A DNA stretch of 64,000 bases from Pyrenopolyporus hunteri. Lineage: Eukaryota; Ascomycota; Sordariomycetes; Xylariales; Hypoxylaceae. Each line of letters begins with the position of its first letter. Within the stretch, counting starts at the first letter, position 1. The stretch covers positions 2,542,001 through 2,606,000 of the forward strand of contig CADCXC010000037.1 in NCBI GenBank assembly GCA_902806595.1, given 5' to 3'. Of this stretch, positions 1 to 13,390 are shown in pieces. Both the position numbers and the translations under genes were made by a program. The notes under the pieces are model-generated. The model saw nothing but the letters and a program-made list of their open reading frames with translations. It was not told the origin of the DNA and ran no database searches.

Positions 1-3000
1 ATTTTATATTATATAATATGTCGAAAAAATACGTCGATTACGACGTATATTTCGAAGTTAATAAATCGAAACTTTTAATAATTATTTATAAATTATATAT
101 AATTTGACCCGAAAATAATAAATTTTTTTTTTTTTTTTACGTATAATTTAATCTTCCCCCGTTATCGTATTATTTTTAAATATTATCGATAATATATTTT
201 TTAAATTATTTACTTTAATATAATAAATTTTACGTTTTTATAAACGAACTTATAAATATAATTTTTATCGTAATTATTTAATACGTTCGAATATTTTTAA
301 TATTTATCGAAAAAATTTTTTAATAAATTTATAAATTTAATTTAATTTTTTTTAATTAAAATTTTTTTATTTATATTATTTTCGAAATAAATTCGAATTA
401 AAAAAATATAAAATATATTAATTTTATATTAATATTATAATCGAATTAATATTTTATCGTTTTTTAAATATTTCGTAAAAAAATAATATTATATAAATAA
501 TAATAATATAGAGGTATATGTTATATAATTATAACGATATAATTTTTATTATTCGATTCGATATTTAATAAATCGTAATTTTATTTTAATTTCGAGTCGT
601 TTTATTTTAAAGTAATAAATTATAATAGTTATTTATAACTCGATTTCGAATAAAACACGAAATTTCGTTTTAATAATATTAATATATTATTTATTTTTAT
701 AAAGGTATTAACCTTCGATGGTTTATTAAAAAAATCGCTTTAATATTTAAAAATTAAATACTTTTCGAAGTTTATTAATAATTTACTTCTAAAAAAATTT
801 ATCATATAAATATTAATAAATAATTTTAATTTTATAAATTTTTATATTATTTCGTAATTATAATATAACGAGTTAAAATTATAACGTATTTAACTTTAGA
901 TTATTATATTAATTTATAATATAAAAGTTAAAAAAAAATAAAATATATAAGGGTATTAAAATAAAGTAAATTTTTTAATTTTTATTTTACTTTTTTATAA
1001 TATTTACATTAATATTTATTATTAAAATATTTAAATAAAAAGTATTTATTTACTTCGAAAATTCTCGAATTTAATTATTTGCTTATAAAAATAAATAGAA
1101 ATTTTTTATAAAAATAACGTTTTTAAACGAATAAATTAAATATAAAAATATATATAGTTAAATAAATATTTAATATTTTTATTAAAACTTAAAATTATAC
1201 GTTTATTTATTTCGTAAGTAAATATTTAATCGTTTACGGTAAGCGTTTATATATTTTAAAAATGGTAAAGGTTTTCGTTTTTTTTTATATTCGAAGTAGT
1301 TAACATTTTTTTTTTTTTTTTTTAATATTTATATTAATTAAGTAATATAAATAAACGTTTATACGTAAAATTATTTTTTTTTTTTTTAATTTTTTTTATT
1401 TAACTTTTTTAATTAATTAAAAAACTTCGAAATTATTTAAAATTTTTTTATAATTTATTATAATTTTTTTATAATAAACGTAAAAATATAAAAAAAAATA
1501 TTCGAGTGCGTTTAATTAATTAAAAAACTTTTAAAAAATTATAAAAAAAAGTTTTATAATTATTTCGAATATTAAAAAAGTAAAATAAAAAAATTAATCT
1601 TTAATATAAATTTTTTTTACGTATTTACGTATAAATAATAAACTTTAATCGACTTTAATATAATTAATATCGAAAAAATAACATAAATTTATATTAATTA
1701 CACGGATAAAATTAATGTATTTACGAAATAATACGCTAATTTCTTATAAATTTATAAAAAAAGGTTCGAAGTTTATAATAAAAGTTTTAAAATTTAAATT
1801 TTTTTAAATAAATTTATCGACTAAATGGAATAAAAAAATATATTACGTAATTTTTAAAGAATTAAAATTCGAATTTTTTATTTTTAAATTATTTTTTTTA
1901 TTTTTATCGATTATTTTCGTATTATTATAAATATAACTTAAAAATTAAACGAATAAAAAACGAAACATTTTTATCGATTATTATTTCGAATTAAAAAAAA
2001 ATTCCTCGTATTTTTTTATTAATAAATTTAAATGGTAAACTCGTTATTTTAATTATTAATAATCGAAATAATGTTAAAATTAAAAGTTTTTTAAAATTAA
2101 AATAGATATAATATTTGATTTATTTTCGAATAGGTAATAAATAATATTTTACTTATAAAAAAATAAAATTTCGAAGTATATATAAGCGTATATTTAATTA
2201 AAAAGGTCGGGGTTAAATTCGTTTTAATTATAATTAATCGATTTATAATAATAACGAAAATAACCGTAAATATAAACGTAATAATAAATAAAAATAGATT
2301 TAAATTTTAGTTATAAATTTTATATCGACGTAAATTATTTTTTTTATATTTTTAAATTTTAAATAGATTAAATTAAATATTGTTTTAAATATATAGTTTT
2401 ATATAAATTAATTAATTAATTAATATTATTATATTAATTTAAATAGATTTTTTTTTTAACTATATTTAAAATTAAATATTTAAATAAATATTATTAACAT
2501 TATTATAAATTTAATTATGATATTTTAAATTATAAAAATATAAAAAATTTATAAAATTATTATTAATATATAATGTAAATATTTTTTATATAAATATATT
2601 TATAAAAATTCGAATATTAACATTAAAACGTTTTTTTATCGGCTTTTAATTACCCTAAATTAATAACTCGTTTATATAACTCGTAATTTATTAAAATAAA
2701 AACGATTAAAAATATAATTTAATTTTAAATATTTAATAACGAAATAAAAAACAAAAAAATAAAATTATTTAAATTATAAAAATTCGATTTTAAAACGTTT
2801 AATATAATTAACGTAATTAATAAATAAAAAATATTATATTTAAAAAAAAATAAATTGTTTACATTTAAAAATAATATAAATTTGTTTTTTATTTCGAATA
2901 TTATTTTTCTTTAAATAATTTTTAAAATTTATTCGATTAAAGAAAATTTTTTTTATTTTTTTTATATTTTATTACGTAATTATAAATAAATATTTAAAAA

Positions 3001-5613
3001 ATTAAAAATTTACGTTTTTGGGGAAATATCCCCGTATCGAAAAATTAACATTTTTATATAAAAAAGTTTATTAAAAAAATAATAGTAAATATTATAATTA
3101 TTATAATAAGTTATTTTTTAATATTATTATATATTATATCGAATAAAAAAAATAAATATTATAAAATCGAAAAATATAATTATAAAAAATAAAATAAACG
3201 TAATAAATATAATATATATAATAAATATTATAAGATTATTAAGGGGGTATCGTATATATAATAAACTTTAATTTAAAAAATCTTCGATAAATATTTTAAC
3301 TTTTAATTAATTTTACCGATAATAAATTTATTACATAAAAATTGAATATAATTATATTTATACGAAATAAAAATTTTTTTAATCGACGATAATAAAAATC
3401 TAAGTTTAAATTAATCGAATTTAAATTTAATAATTTTCGTTTTAACGTTTATAATTCGAATTTAATAAATATAAAAACTTTAAATAAATATTAATAAGCG
3501 AAATAAAAGTATATTAAAATATGGATATTAAATTTTTTTTTTTTCGATCGATTTAATAATTTAAAATATTTTAAATTATTTATTATTATTTATAAATTTT
3601 ATTTCGTAAACAAATCGAATGAAAAAGTATATAAATTAGTCGAAAAAATTTTTAAATATACGTATTAATTATATATATTTATTTAAATATTTATTAAATA
3701 AAATTAATTTATATATAATAACAATTTTATTTATTTAAATTTTTATAAATTTTTATATTTTTTTTTTATAATAATTTTTTATCGAGTATATTATTAGAAA
3801 GTATTAATATAATTTACGAAAAATTTTCGAAAAGATTCGTTTTTATAAATTTATTTAATATATTCGAAAAATAAAAACTTTCGTTAACGTAATTAACATT
3901 AAATCTTATAAATTATTAATAATTAATAATTTTTACGACCTTAAAATACCTTAATAAAAAGTAAAAATTATTACATCGCATAAAACGTATAAAATTTACG
4001 TAATAATTTACCGATGCGAAATTAATAATTTAATATCGATAATATTAATAAAAAAGGTATTTATATCGTTACTTTTTATTATATCGATATCGTAAAAAAT
4101 AATCGATTTTTTTTTTACGACGCTTTTATAAACAAAAACTTTTTCTTTTAAAATACCTTCGTCGATAGAAGATTATTTTTTTATAAATTCTTTATTAATA
4201 AAAACATTTATTTTTTTTTTTACGATATTTTTACTTATAAAAATATTCGTTTTTTCCTTCGTAACGTTTTTATTTATAAAAACGTATTTTTTTTTTTTTA
4301 CGATATTTACCCCGCAAGTTTCGATTAATTAATAACTTATAAATATAAGTAATAATATTTAATTCTATAATCCATCGTCTCTTAAATCTTAAATAACATT
4401 ATATACATTAATAAATCCTTTTATTACATATAAATTTTAAAAAAAACCGTTAAAATATTTCGCATCGAAAATATTTATTTTTTTTTCGAAGGAATATATT
4501 ATACGTTTTAATAATATAAAAAATAATATATTAAAAAAATAAGTAAAAATCCCGTATTTTTATATTATTTAAATATAATTTAATATAATTTAAAAAAATA
4601 TCGTATCTATTCGACGTTCGATTATATTAATATTAAATAACGACGTAAATTTTAAAAAAATTAAATAAAATAACGACAATTTTCCCTTTATTAAAAAAAT
4701 TATTTTTTTAAAATCGAATTAAATATATTTAAAAAATAATTAATTAACGCCCCTATCGTCGTAATCGAATTCGATTACGACTTAAAAAAAAATTTTATTC
4801 GTATTTAACGTTTTTATTCATAAATCGATTAAATCGTTAATATCGTTCGTCGTAACATTTTCGCTCGAATTTAACGGGTAAAATATAAATATAATAAAAC
4901 CTATTTTTATTTTTTTATTTTACCCAGATTATAACATTTTATAAAAAGTTATAAATTAAGGGGCGTAAAACGAAAATTTAACTTTTTTAATGTAATTATA
5001 ATCACTTTAAAAAAATTTAATATCGAATATTAAAAGGGATATACCGTTAATTATAACGGTAAATATCGAAAATAAATAATCGACGATATTTAAAAATAAC
5101 CTTTTTAACGTAAAAACCCTTTTAAAACTTCGATTAAAATACGTATTTTATATTATCATTAAAAAACGTAAAATTAAATAAATATTAAACAAATATAATA
5201 CTTTCGATTTACTTATTAATATTAATTTTATAATTCGAAGTAAAATTAAAATTATTTATTTTATTTAATATATTTAAATACGTATACGTATATTTAATTT
5301 ATTAAAAATATAATTTTAATTTTTATTTTTAAAAAGTATATTAATCGGAAATTTATTTATTATAATATATAAAAATTTATTAAAATGTATTATTTTTCGA
5401 TTATTTATTTAATAATTAATTATTTTACGTATTATTTTATAAATAACTTTTAAAAGTATATTATTTAAAATAATTATTTATTTTTAACGAATTAATTTAT
5501 TATTAAATTATAAAAATAAATAATTTAAACATCGATTTATTTACCGTTTTTAATTTTTTATAAATTTTTAATAATATTATTTTTATTACGACAAATAATT
5601 TAAATTAAATAAA

Positions 5614-5671
5614 TTATTTTATTATTTTATATATTATTATTTTATATATTATTATTTTATATATTATTATT
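5614..5671. repeat. Short AT tandem repeat, about 15-bp unit
   Basis: The unit attattattttatat is repeated a little more than three times, nearly perfectly. It lies inside the RIP-affected arm. Nothing suggests a function. Confidence 0.6.
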
Positions 5672-8600
5672 AAACGATTTAACGAATATTATTTAATTAA
5701 TTTTAAATACGTAATTTTCGAAGGGAATTTATCGAATTTAACTTTTTCGACATCGTAAATATATTTACGTATAATTTATAAACGTTATTATTATAAATAT
5801 AAAAATTTTCCCCACTTTAAACGTAATTAACACATTCATTTTTACATTACCCTTTTAAATTAATACATTCGAAAAACGGTTATATAACCAAGGTAAAAAA
5901 ATTAAAATTTAACCCGCCCACCGTATTACGATACCGTTTATCGTATCTTTAACACAAAATCGCGTTATATCGTCTTTTACTTACGATTAATAAACTTTAA
6001 AAACGGTAAAAATTACATAATAACTAATACATATAATAATTAAATAAATAACTTCGAATCGTTTCGACATATATTCGATATATTTATTTCGAATATTTTA
6101 ATAAAACGTTTTTTATTTTTAAACTTAAATTAATTACTTTTTAAAACGTATTTTTTCGACTTAAATCGATTTTTTATTCGTAATATATATTTTAATTTTT
6201 TCCTTCGAATTTATATACGTGGATAATATAATAAAACTTTTTATTTAACGATACGTAATTATAAAATAATTAATAAAAAAACTTATAACGATTTAAACTA
6301 TATTAAATTCGAATTTATAACTTTTAAATTTTAAAATTTTTTAATTTAATTAAATCGAAAACTAATTCGTTAACGTGTTTTTCGAAAGTTATTTATATAA
6401 AAAAAATATATATTTTTCTTTTCGTTTAAATAATTAAAACGACGTTATATTAATAAAATAAATAATATATTAAATTAATTTTAACTTTATTATAAATTCA
6501 AGTAAGATAAAAACTATAAAGAATTATTAACTTTTTTTAACATAGTTATTTATTTAATTCGATTTTTTTTTTTTTCGATACGTATAATAAATAGATATTT
6601 AAAATATTTAAATATTTAATTTACGTACTTATATATAATTTTTAATTTATTTATATACGTAACGTTTTTAACTATTTTAATATTTTAAATAATTAATAAC
6701 TTACATCGACACGATTCGATTAACCGTTATTTTAAATATAATTTAATTTTAATAAAATATTTAATATATATATATATATATAAAAAATGCGTAAATTTAA
6801 ATTATAGTCGTATTAATAAAAATTTTAAGAAGGTATATTAATAAAAAAAAAGGATTTTTTAATTAAAGTATAAATTATTAAATAACGATCGTAGATTAAA
6901 TTAACCGTTTAATAAAACATCGTTATTACGCGAGATAATACCGTAATAATTATATTAAAAATTAAAAATTACACTACGTTTTTTACTTTTATATTTTAAA
7001 AACATATCGCAAATTACGTATAATAAATTAAATAATATTATATTATATTAAAAATATTCGAATTTTTAATAATTATATATATAATATTTATATTATAACT
7101 AATTAAAACGTTAATATATATTAATTAATTTTTTTTTAGTCGATATAAATAATTAAATACTTATATATATAAAAAATATTTAAACTTTTATATTATCGTT
7201 TTATATTAATATTATTTAATTTATTCGTTTATTATTAATATAAATTAAATTTATTTTCGTTTTAATTAATTAAATTTATACTTTATATTTTATTTTTTAT
7301 TTATTATAATAAAAAATATAATTAATTTTTTAAAAAAAATTTAAAAAGTAAATTTATATAAATATTTATTTTTATATATAAATAAATATTTAAGTAAAAA
7401 AGTAAATAAATAGGTATTTATTTAAGTATTTATTTACTTATAATATAATAAATATAAACGATATATATTTCGATTTAAAAATTTTATTTAAAAATTTATA
7501 TAACGAATAAAAAGTAAAATCCGTCTTACAATATAGTATTAAATTTAACGATTTTTATATAAATTTAATAATAAATTAAAAGAAATCGTTTAGTAATAAA
7601 ATAAATTTTAACGCGATACGAGAAAAAAAATTTAAATTTTTTTTATTATAACTATTTCGAACGTTACCCTTTTTATAGGGTGAATTATATAACGTTTATT
7701 ATTCGAAATATTTTATTTTTTTATAAATGTTTTTCGATATTTTAAAATAAAAATCGATCGTATAACTCGATTATTTTATACGTAACCGTTTAACGTTTTT
7801 TTCTTTCGATAATATAAATTATATTAAAATACGAAAATATTTCCCATCGAATAAATTTAAACTACGTTCGAATATACTATTAAAAGCGTAATAAAATCGT
7901 TTAATAATTTATTATAATATAATAAAAAGGATTAATAAAGGGAAATATTTATTCGATTTTAATTTTCGGTTGTTTTTTTAAGTTATTTAAAAAAATATAT
8001 AATATTAATATGGTTTTTTTTAGACTTTAAATTACGTTATATTTAATCGAAACGTCGTATCGTTTTTATTTAAAAAAAATAAAAATACGATATTAAACGT
8101 AAAATTAATAATACATTTAATTCGATTTACGAATATAAATAATTATTTCGTAGTTTTAATTTATAATCATCGTTATCGGCATTAAATTTTCGTCGATTTA
8201 TAATTTTATAATTACGAAATTTAGTTTAACGTCGCGTTTTAATGTTTATAACGATAATTAATCGAAAGTAAGTTAACTTTATTTATAGTTAATAATAAAA
8301 ACGTTCGAAAACGTAATATTTTTTATTATATTATAAAATAATCGAATTTTTAAACTTATAGTTTAATAGTTATCGATTTCGTTTGAACGTTTATAAAGGA
8401 AAAGTTTAACGATTAGGTTAATTAAAATAACGATATAAATGTAAAAAAAAATATAATTTAACGGTAATTAAATTAATTACGTGGTAAATTAAGTTACGCA
8501 CTTAATATAAATATACGTATTTTACGGATTTTAAAATTATTTTATTACGACTTTATTCGAAAAAAATAACCGTATACGAAAATATTATTACTATTCGATA

Positions 8601-9499
8601 ATTAATTAAATAAATTTTAATATACTTTAATAAAATTATCGTCTCCGATTTCGTTTTAATTCGTAAAAATTTAAAATACATTAATTAAATTATTAAACGG
8701 TTTATAATAATTATAACTTTTTATAAAAAAATTTCGAAATATAATAAAAAATTTATTAAATCGGCGGATTCGAATTAAAACTTTTAATAAAATAATTAAT
8801 TTATCGAATATTAAACCGATTAAACCTTCGAAATATAACGAAAATAAATACATTAATTAACGCGACGAACGCGTTAATATTTTAAAATCGAATACCGGTT
8901 AAATAATATTTTCGGCCGGCTTCAAGTTACGAAATACGTTTTATCGATATTTCGTAACGCCGGAATTTTAAATTTATATCGATTTACGGAATCGTTTATT
9001 ACCGTCGTATTTTTTAAGTTAACGAAATTAAAATATAGAAAAAAATAACGGGTTTAACGTCGATAATAAAAGTTTAAAAATTTTTTTATAAAATAAAGAC
9101 TTATTAAAAAATAAAAAATTATATAATTTATAATATATTTTATATCGTTATATTAAATAAAAAATAAATAAATTTATAACTTTAATTTAAAAAAAATATT
9201 AAAATTAAAACGAAAATACGAATACTTTTATTTTAAACTATAATTTTAATTAAATTCGAATTCGTAATTATTTTTTTATTAAATATAATTTCGTAAATTT
9301 TATATAAACTTTTAAAACCGTTATATTTTATTAATTTATTTAAAAACGCGGTAATTTTTTATTATTAACTTTACGTTTTTATATTTTATTATTTTTTAAA
9401 CGAAATATACCGTTTAAAAAATGTATAAATCGTATTAAAAATTTAAAATAATTTAACGATATATTTAAAATCGACCGTTTTAAATTTAACGAATTTTTT

Positions 9500-9720
9500 C
9501 GATTTATTATATTATTATCGTTTAAAACCGGTTATTTTAAATCCGATAAATTTTTCGAATTTATTATATTATTATCGTTTAAAGTTAATTATTTCGAGTT
9601 CGACGAACCTTTCGAATTTATTACGTTATTATCGTTTAAAATTAATTATTTCGAATTCGACGAATTTTTCGAATTTATTACGTTATCGTTATTTATATCC
9701 ATTACTTTTATTATCGTATT
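9500..9720. repeat. 57-bp tandem repeat, about 4 units (19 codons per unit)
   Basis: The core ttatta(t/c)(a/g)tt recurs at 9,504, 9,561, 9,618 and 9,675, exactly 57 bp apart each time. Units are diverged by transitions only in most positions. The period is a multiple of three, and one + frame stays open across the units, reading as 19-residue repeats rich in F, E, D and I (for example FEFDEFFEFIT). This suggests a coding minisatellite from a dead gene or transposon. The residues cannot be taken literally because RIP has changed them. Confidence 0.7.
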
Positions 9721-12415
9721 TAAAAGTAAGTTAGAGCGGAGTAATATAATTATAATATTTAATATATTTTTTTTTTTTTTTTTATTTATATAAATATATT
9801 AATAATATATATACGTAATTATTTATATTATTTTATTTTCGATAATATAAAAATATCGACGAAATAAATAATAAAATATTTATTACGAGTTTTATTTAAA
9901 TTTCGTTAAAATATATAAAATTATATTTTCATATTATTCGATATAATATTAAAAATAATAGTAATAAATAATAAAAAATAACGGCTTTTTTTTATATATT
10001 AATGTAATTTTTAAATAATATTAAAATAAATAATATATTTTAAAATGATTTAATTTTAAATAATCGATAAAAATTAAAAAATATTAATATCGAAACTTTT
10101 ATATTTAATAGTTAAAAATAAAAAATTAATAATAATATAAATTTTAATTAACTTATTTATATATTTAAGAAATTAAAACCGTTCGAATTATATAAGTATA
10201 TTATCTTAAAACGTATCGAATTTCGAATAAAAAAATTTTATCGATATTAATAACTTTAAAAAAACGACTTTATAATAAATAAATATTTCGTTAAAACGTT
10301 TAAATTAATAATTTATAAATTTCTATATTTTTTCGAATAAATAGTTGTCGAAAATTTTTTTTACTTTTTTTTTCGTTAATATAATATTAAATATAAATTT
10401 CGACGATACTTTCGTTAATTGCGATATTTTTATACGACTTTCGTTTAATTTAACCGTTTAAAAATAAAACTTTTTCCACTTCGATTTATTCGAAAGTTTA
10501 TTTTTTATTAAATTTTTTAAATCGATTAATAATAACCGTAAAAATTAAATTTTTTTTTATAATAATAAAAAGTAGAAATATTTTTTTTTAATTTTATTAA
10601 CGATCGTAATAACATTAATTAAGGTATTACGAAATACGTTATTAAAAAAAATATTATTAAATTTAAAATAAAAAATATAAAATTTTAAATTCGAAATAAT
10701 TTATATATATTTTTTTAATTTTATTTACGTTATCGTAATTCGAACGGATTTTTAAAATTTAATAATTTCGTTTATTTCGTATATCGACGACGTAAGTATC
10801 TTATTAATAAAATTTATAAGTAATATTTTTAAAACTTTATAATTGTTCGAAACTTTTTTAAATTTTTTCGATAAAAATAAGTCGAAATTTAAATAATAAT
10901 TTATAAAGTTAAAATAATTGATATTAAAATTTTCGATTAAAACGAAGGGATTTTTTAATTTTTTTTAATTAATATTAAAATATATAAATTATATAAAAAC
11001 GATTTAAAAAATTGATTTAAAAATATCGTTAAAAACGTAGTTTTGTAATAATAAAACGAAAATATATTTAAATACGATTAAAGTTAATTATTATTAAATA
11101 TTTTATATAAATATATAAAATTAAATTTTAAATTATAGCGATTTTATTATTTATTATATTTTAATTAATAGTTTCGTCTTTTAAAATATAATACGTTTAT
11201 AATTAAAATTAAAGTTTTCGACGTTAAATCGTATCGAATCGAACTTAGATTTAATTAATCGAAATTTTTTTATAAAAGTCGAATAAATTTTATCGATTAA
11301 ATCGCGTCGTTTTTTCGAAAATAAACACTTTATAAATAATAAAAAAGTTTTAATTTATAAATATCTTATAAAAATAAAAAAAAATTCTTCGTAATTATTA
11401 AATAAATCGAAAAATATACTTATATTTATATAAATATATATAAAAAAAAAGGCGGTATTTTAAGTTAAATATTAAATAAAATAAATCGTAATAAAATAAT
11501 AAATGTTTTTTTTCGTAATATTTATTATCGTTATAATATAAATTTAATAATTTTAAAAAGTCGATTTCGAAAAGTTATTTATTATATATAAACGATATAT
11601 TATAAATTATATTAAAAAACGTTAATAATATTATATATTAAAAAAAATATAAATACTTCGAAAATTTTATTAAAAAACGTTTTTAATATCCCTAAATTAA
11701 TTAAAAATTAATAATTAAATTAAAAATAAAATAAAATTATAAATCGAAATATAAAAAAATAAAAAAAAAAATACGAAATAAAATAAATACATTAAAAATA
11801 ATAAATTAAATAAATAACGTTAAAAAAAAAAGTAAGATAAAATTTAACGAAAATATTTAATTAATTGTTTTATAAATTATATAAAATTAAATAGAAGCGA
11901 AAAATAAATTTTAATAAAATAATTGTATAATAAAATTATTTATCGATAATTAAACGTAAAATTTTATTATTATTAATCGAAATTTATTATAAGATTATAT
12001 TATTAATACGTTATTAATATAAGTCGATATTTAAAAAATCGTAAATAAAATATAAAAAATCGCGGTTTAAAAAATAATATAACGAGTAGGGTAATAAAAT
12101 TATTTTAAGTTTTGTTATCGAATATTTAAACGATTAAATAATTATATAATATTAAAATTAAAGGGGTTAATGTTAAAGGAATTAATAATAAGATAAAGTT
12201 TTATTTTATATCGTTTTGTATTTATAATAATTTTATTAATTTATAAAAATATATAAATTTTAAAAAGTCGGTAATAATAATAAATATTTAAATATATAGT
12301 AACGTTTTTTATAATTAAAATTATAAAACGTTATAATAAAATATGGTACGTAACGCGATAAATTACGATTTTATAAAAACGTATTGACGGTAAAAACATT
12401 CGATATTTCGAAATT

Positions 12416-12681
12416 TATTAAACGGATAAAAGGTTATTAATTAATAATCGATTAATTATTATATAATTGTATAATAAAAAATACGAAATAAATAAAATAA
12501 ATTAAATTATATATATATAGAAATTATAAACGGTTTAATTTCGCATTAATCGATAAATATATTATTTTTAAAAGTTATACTTTAAATATTCGTTACGTAA
12601 AACGACGAAATATTTAATAAAAGTATATTTATTTTTATTATTATTATAATAAATATTTTAATATAAAATTATATTATTATA
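12416..12681 (+). mobile_element. Diverged solo or orphan LTR, same family as 51,383
   Basis: It aligns along its whole length with the 270-bp LTRs at 51,383-51,652 and 63,690-63,959. It starts with tattaaa, shares aggttattaattaataa near the left end, and shares acgaaatatttaataaaag and taatataaaattata near the right end. The orientation is the same. It is more diverged than the other two are from each other, with small indels. I found no partner LTR in the left arm and no clear target duplication, so it is a solo LTR or a truncated element. It stops about 170 bp before the gene island begins. Confidence 0.65.
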
Positions 12682-12699
12682 ATATCGATTATTTAATAA

Positions 12700-12847
12700 G
12701 GTTAAGTTATTATATTAATTTAAATATTTTTAATATTATGTCATTTTTTTTCGTATTATATCAGTTATATTAATTTAAATATACGATTATATCATCTTTT
12801 TTTTTTAGTCGTTTATCGCATATATAGCTTATGTCATTTTTTTTTCC
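12700..12847 (+). repeat. Short imperfect tandem repeat at the island boundary
   Basis: A unit of roughly 60 bp recurs. The words gtta(tta)tattaatttaaata appear twice (about 12,706 and 12,769), and tatgtcattttttt or tatatcatcttttttt follow at three places up to 12,847. The composition switches abruptly to normal GC content immediately after the last copy. Confidence 0.5.
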
Positions 12848-12849
12848 AA

Positions 12850-13390
12850 CGTTTTAGCGGGTTGGCGGTTTCATGGCAAATGGCCAGCCGTCATAGCCCC
12901 CCTGCTGACAGGCAAGAACAATAGTAATAGTCGAGTTACGGGAGCGGGTGAGCAGGAAACAATCTCACGCACGCCACCATCACGCTCTATCCAAAACAGG
13001 CCTGTATATTTGTTTCCAGTTTGTTTGAATACCGGGGTATCAGCGAATGAGAAGGTCGGATCGTATAGCCATATCTTCAATCTTGTAACCCGATTCGGTA
13101 AGACGATGGCGTGGAGGAATGTTTGTCATAGCTTCGTTGATTGGGGATCATCAACCCAGGCAGTTGGATTCGCGACCGATTTTCTCGTTCATACCTGGGC
13201 AGATGGCGGACTAGGATAACTTGATCGGCATTCCCATCTTGCATATGCACGAGGCCAGTTCAATTTTCAACTTGTAGGCCAACCACGTAGACACGGGTCG
13301 CAGGCGATTTCTATTCACTTCACATCATCCCCCGATTAGACCGGCTGGACTTGCCCAGGAATGGCACCGAGTTTATGATAACGCATTACA
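12850..13390. other. Island edge, mostly intergenic; possible gene remnant on the - strand
   Basis: This is the first non-AT-rich DNA and carries no complete gene. On the - strand a stop-free stretch of about 85 codons (about 12,871-13,125) reads like protein in part (for example KIWLYDPTFSFADTPVF and GLFWIERDGG). It has no proper ATG, is preceded by an in-frame TGA and ends near the RIP boundary. It may be the remains of a gene cut by the repeat arm; I do not recognise the family. The last few hundred bases should contain the promoter of the + strand gene at 13,391. Confidence 0.4.

Larger units (their letters stand above)
1..12415. other. AT-rich, RIP-degraded repeat DNA (left arm)
   Basis: This is almost pure A/T, with surviving C and G mostly in CpG. 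CpA and TpG are nearly absent, as expected from repeat-induced point mutation (CpA to TpA on either strand). Some stretches (for example about 3,900-6,500) keep CpT/CpC cytosines but few non-CpG guanines. Others (for example about 11,900-12,400) keep G in GG/AG/GT but almost no non-CpG C, so mutation is strand-biased in blocks. No frame looks like a real gene; the few short open frames are explained by base composition. It is most likely a pile of dead transposons, but I could not delimit individual elements here. Confidence 0.85.

Noticed and set aside
8671..8853. 60-codon open frame on the - strand in the left arm
   Set aside because: Residues are almost all I, F, L, K, N and Y, as any frame in RIP DNA would give; no motif and no neighbours.
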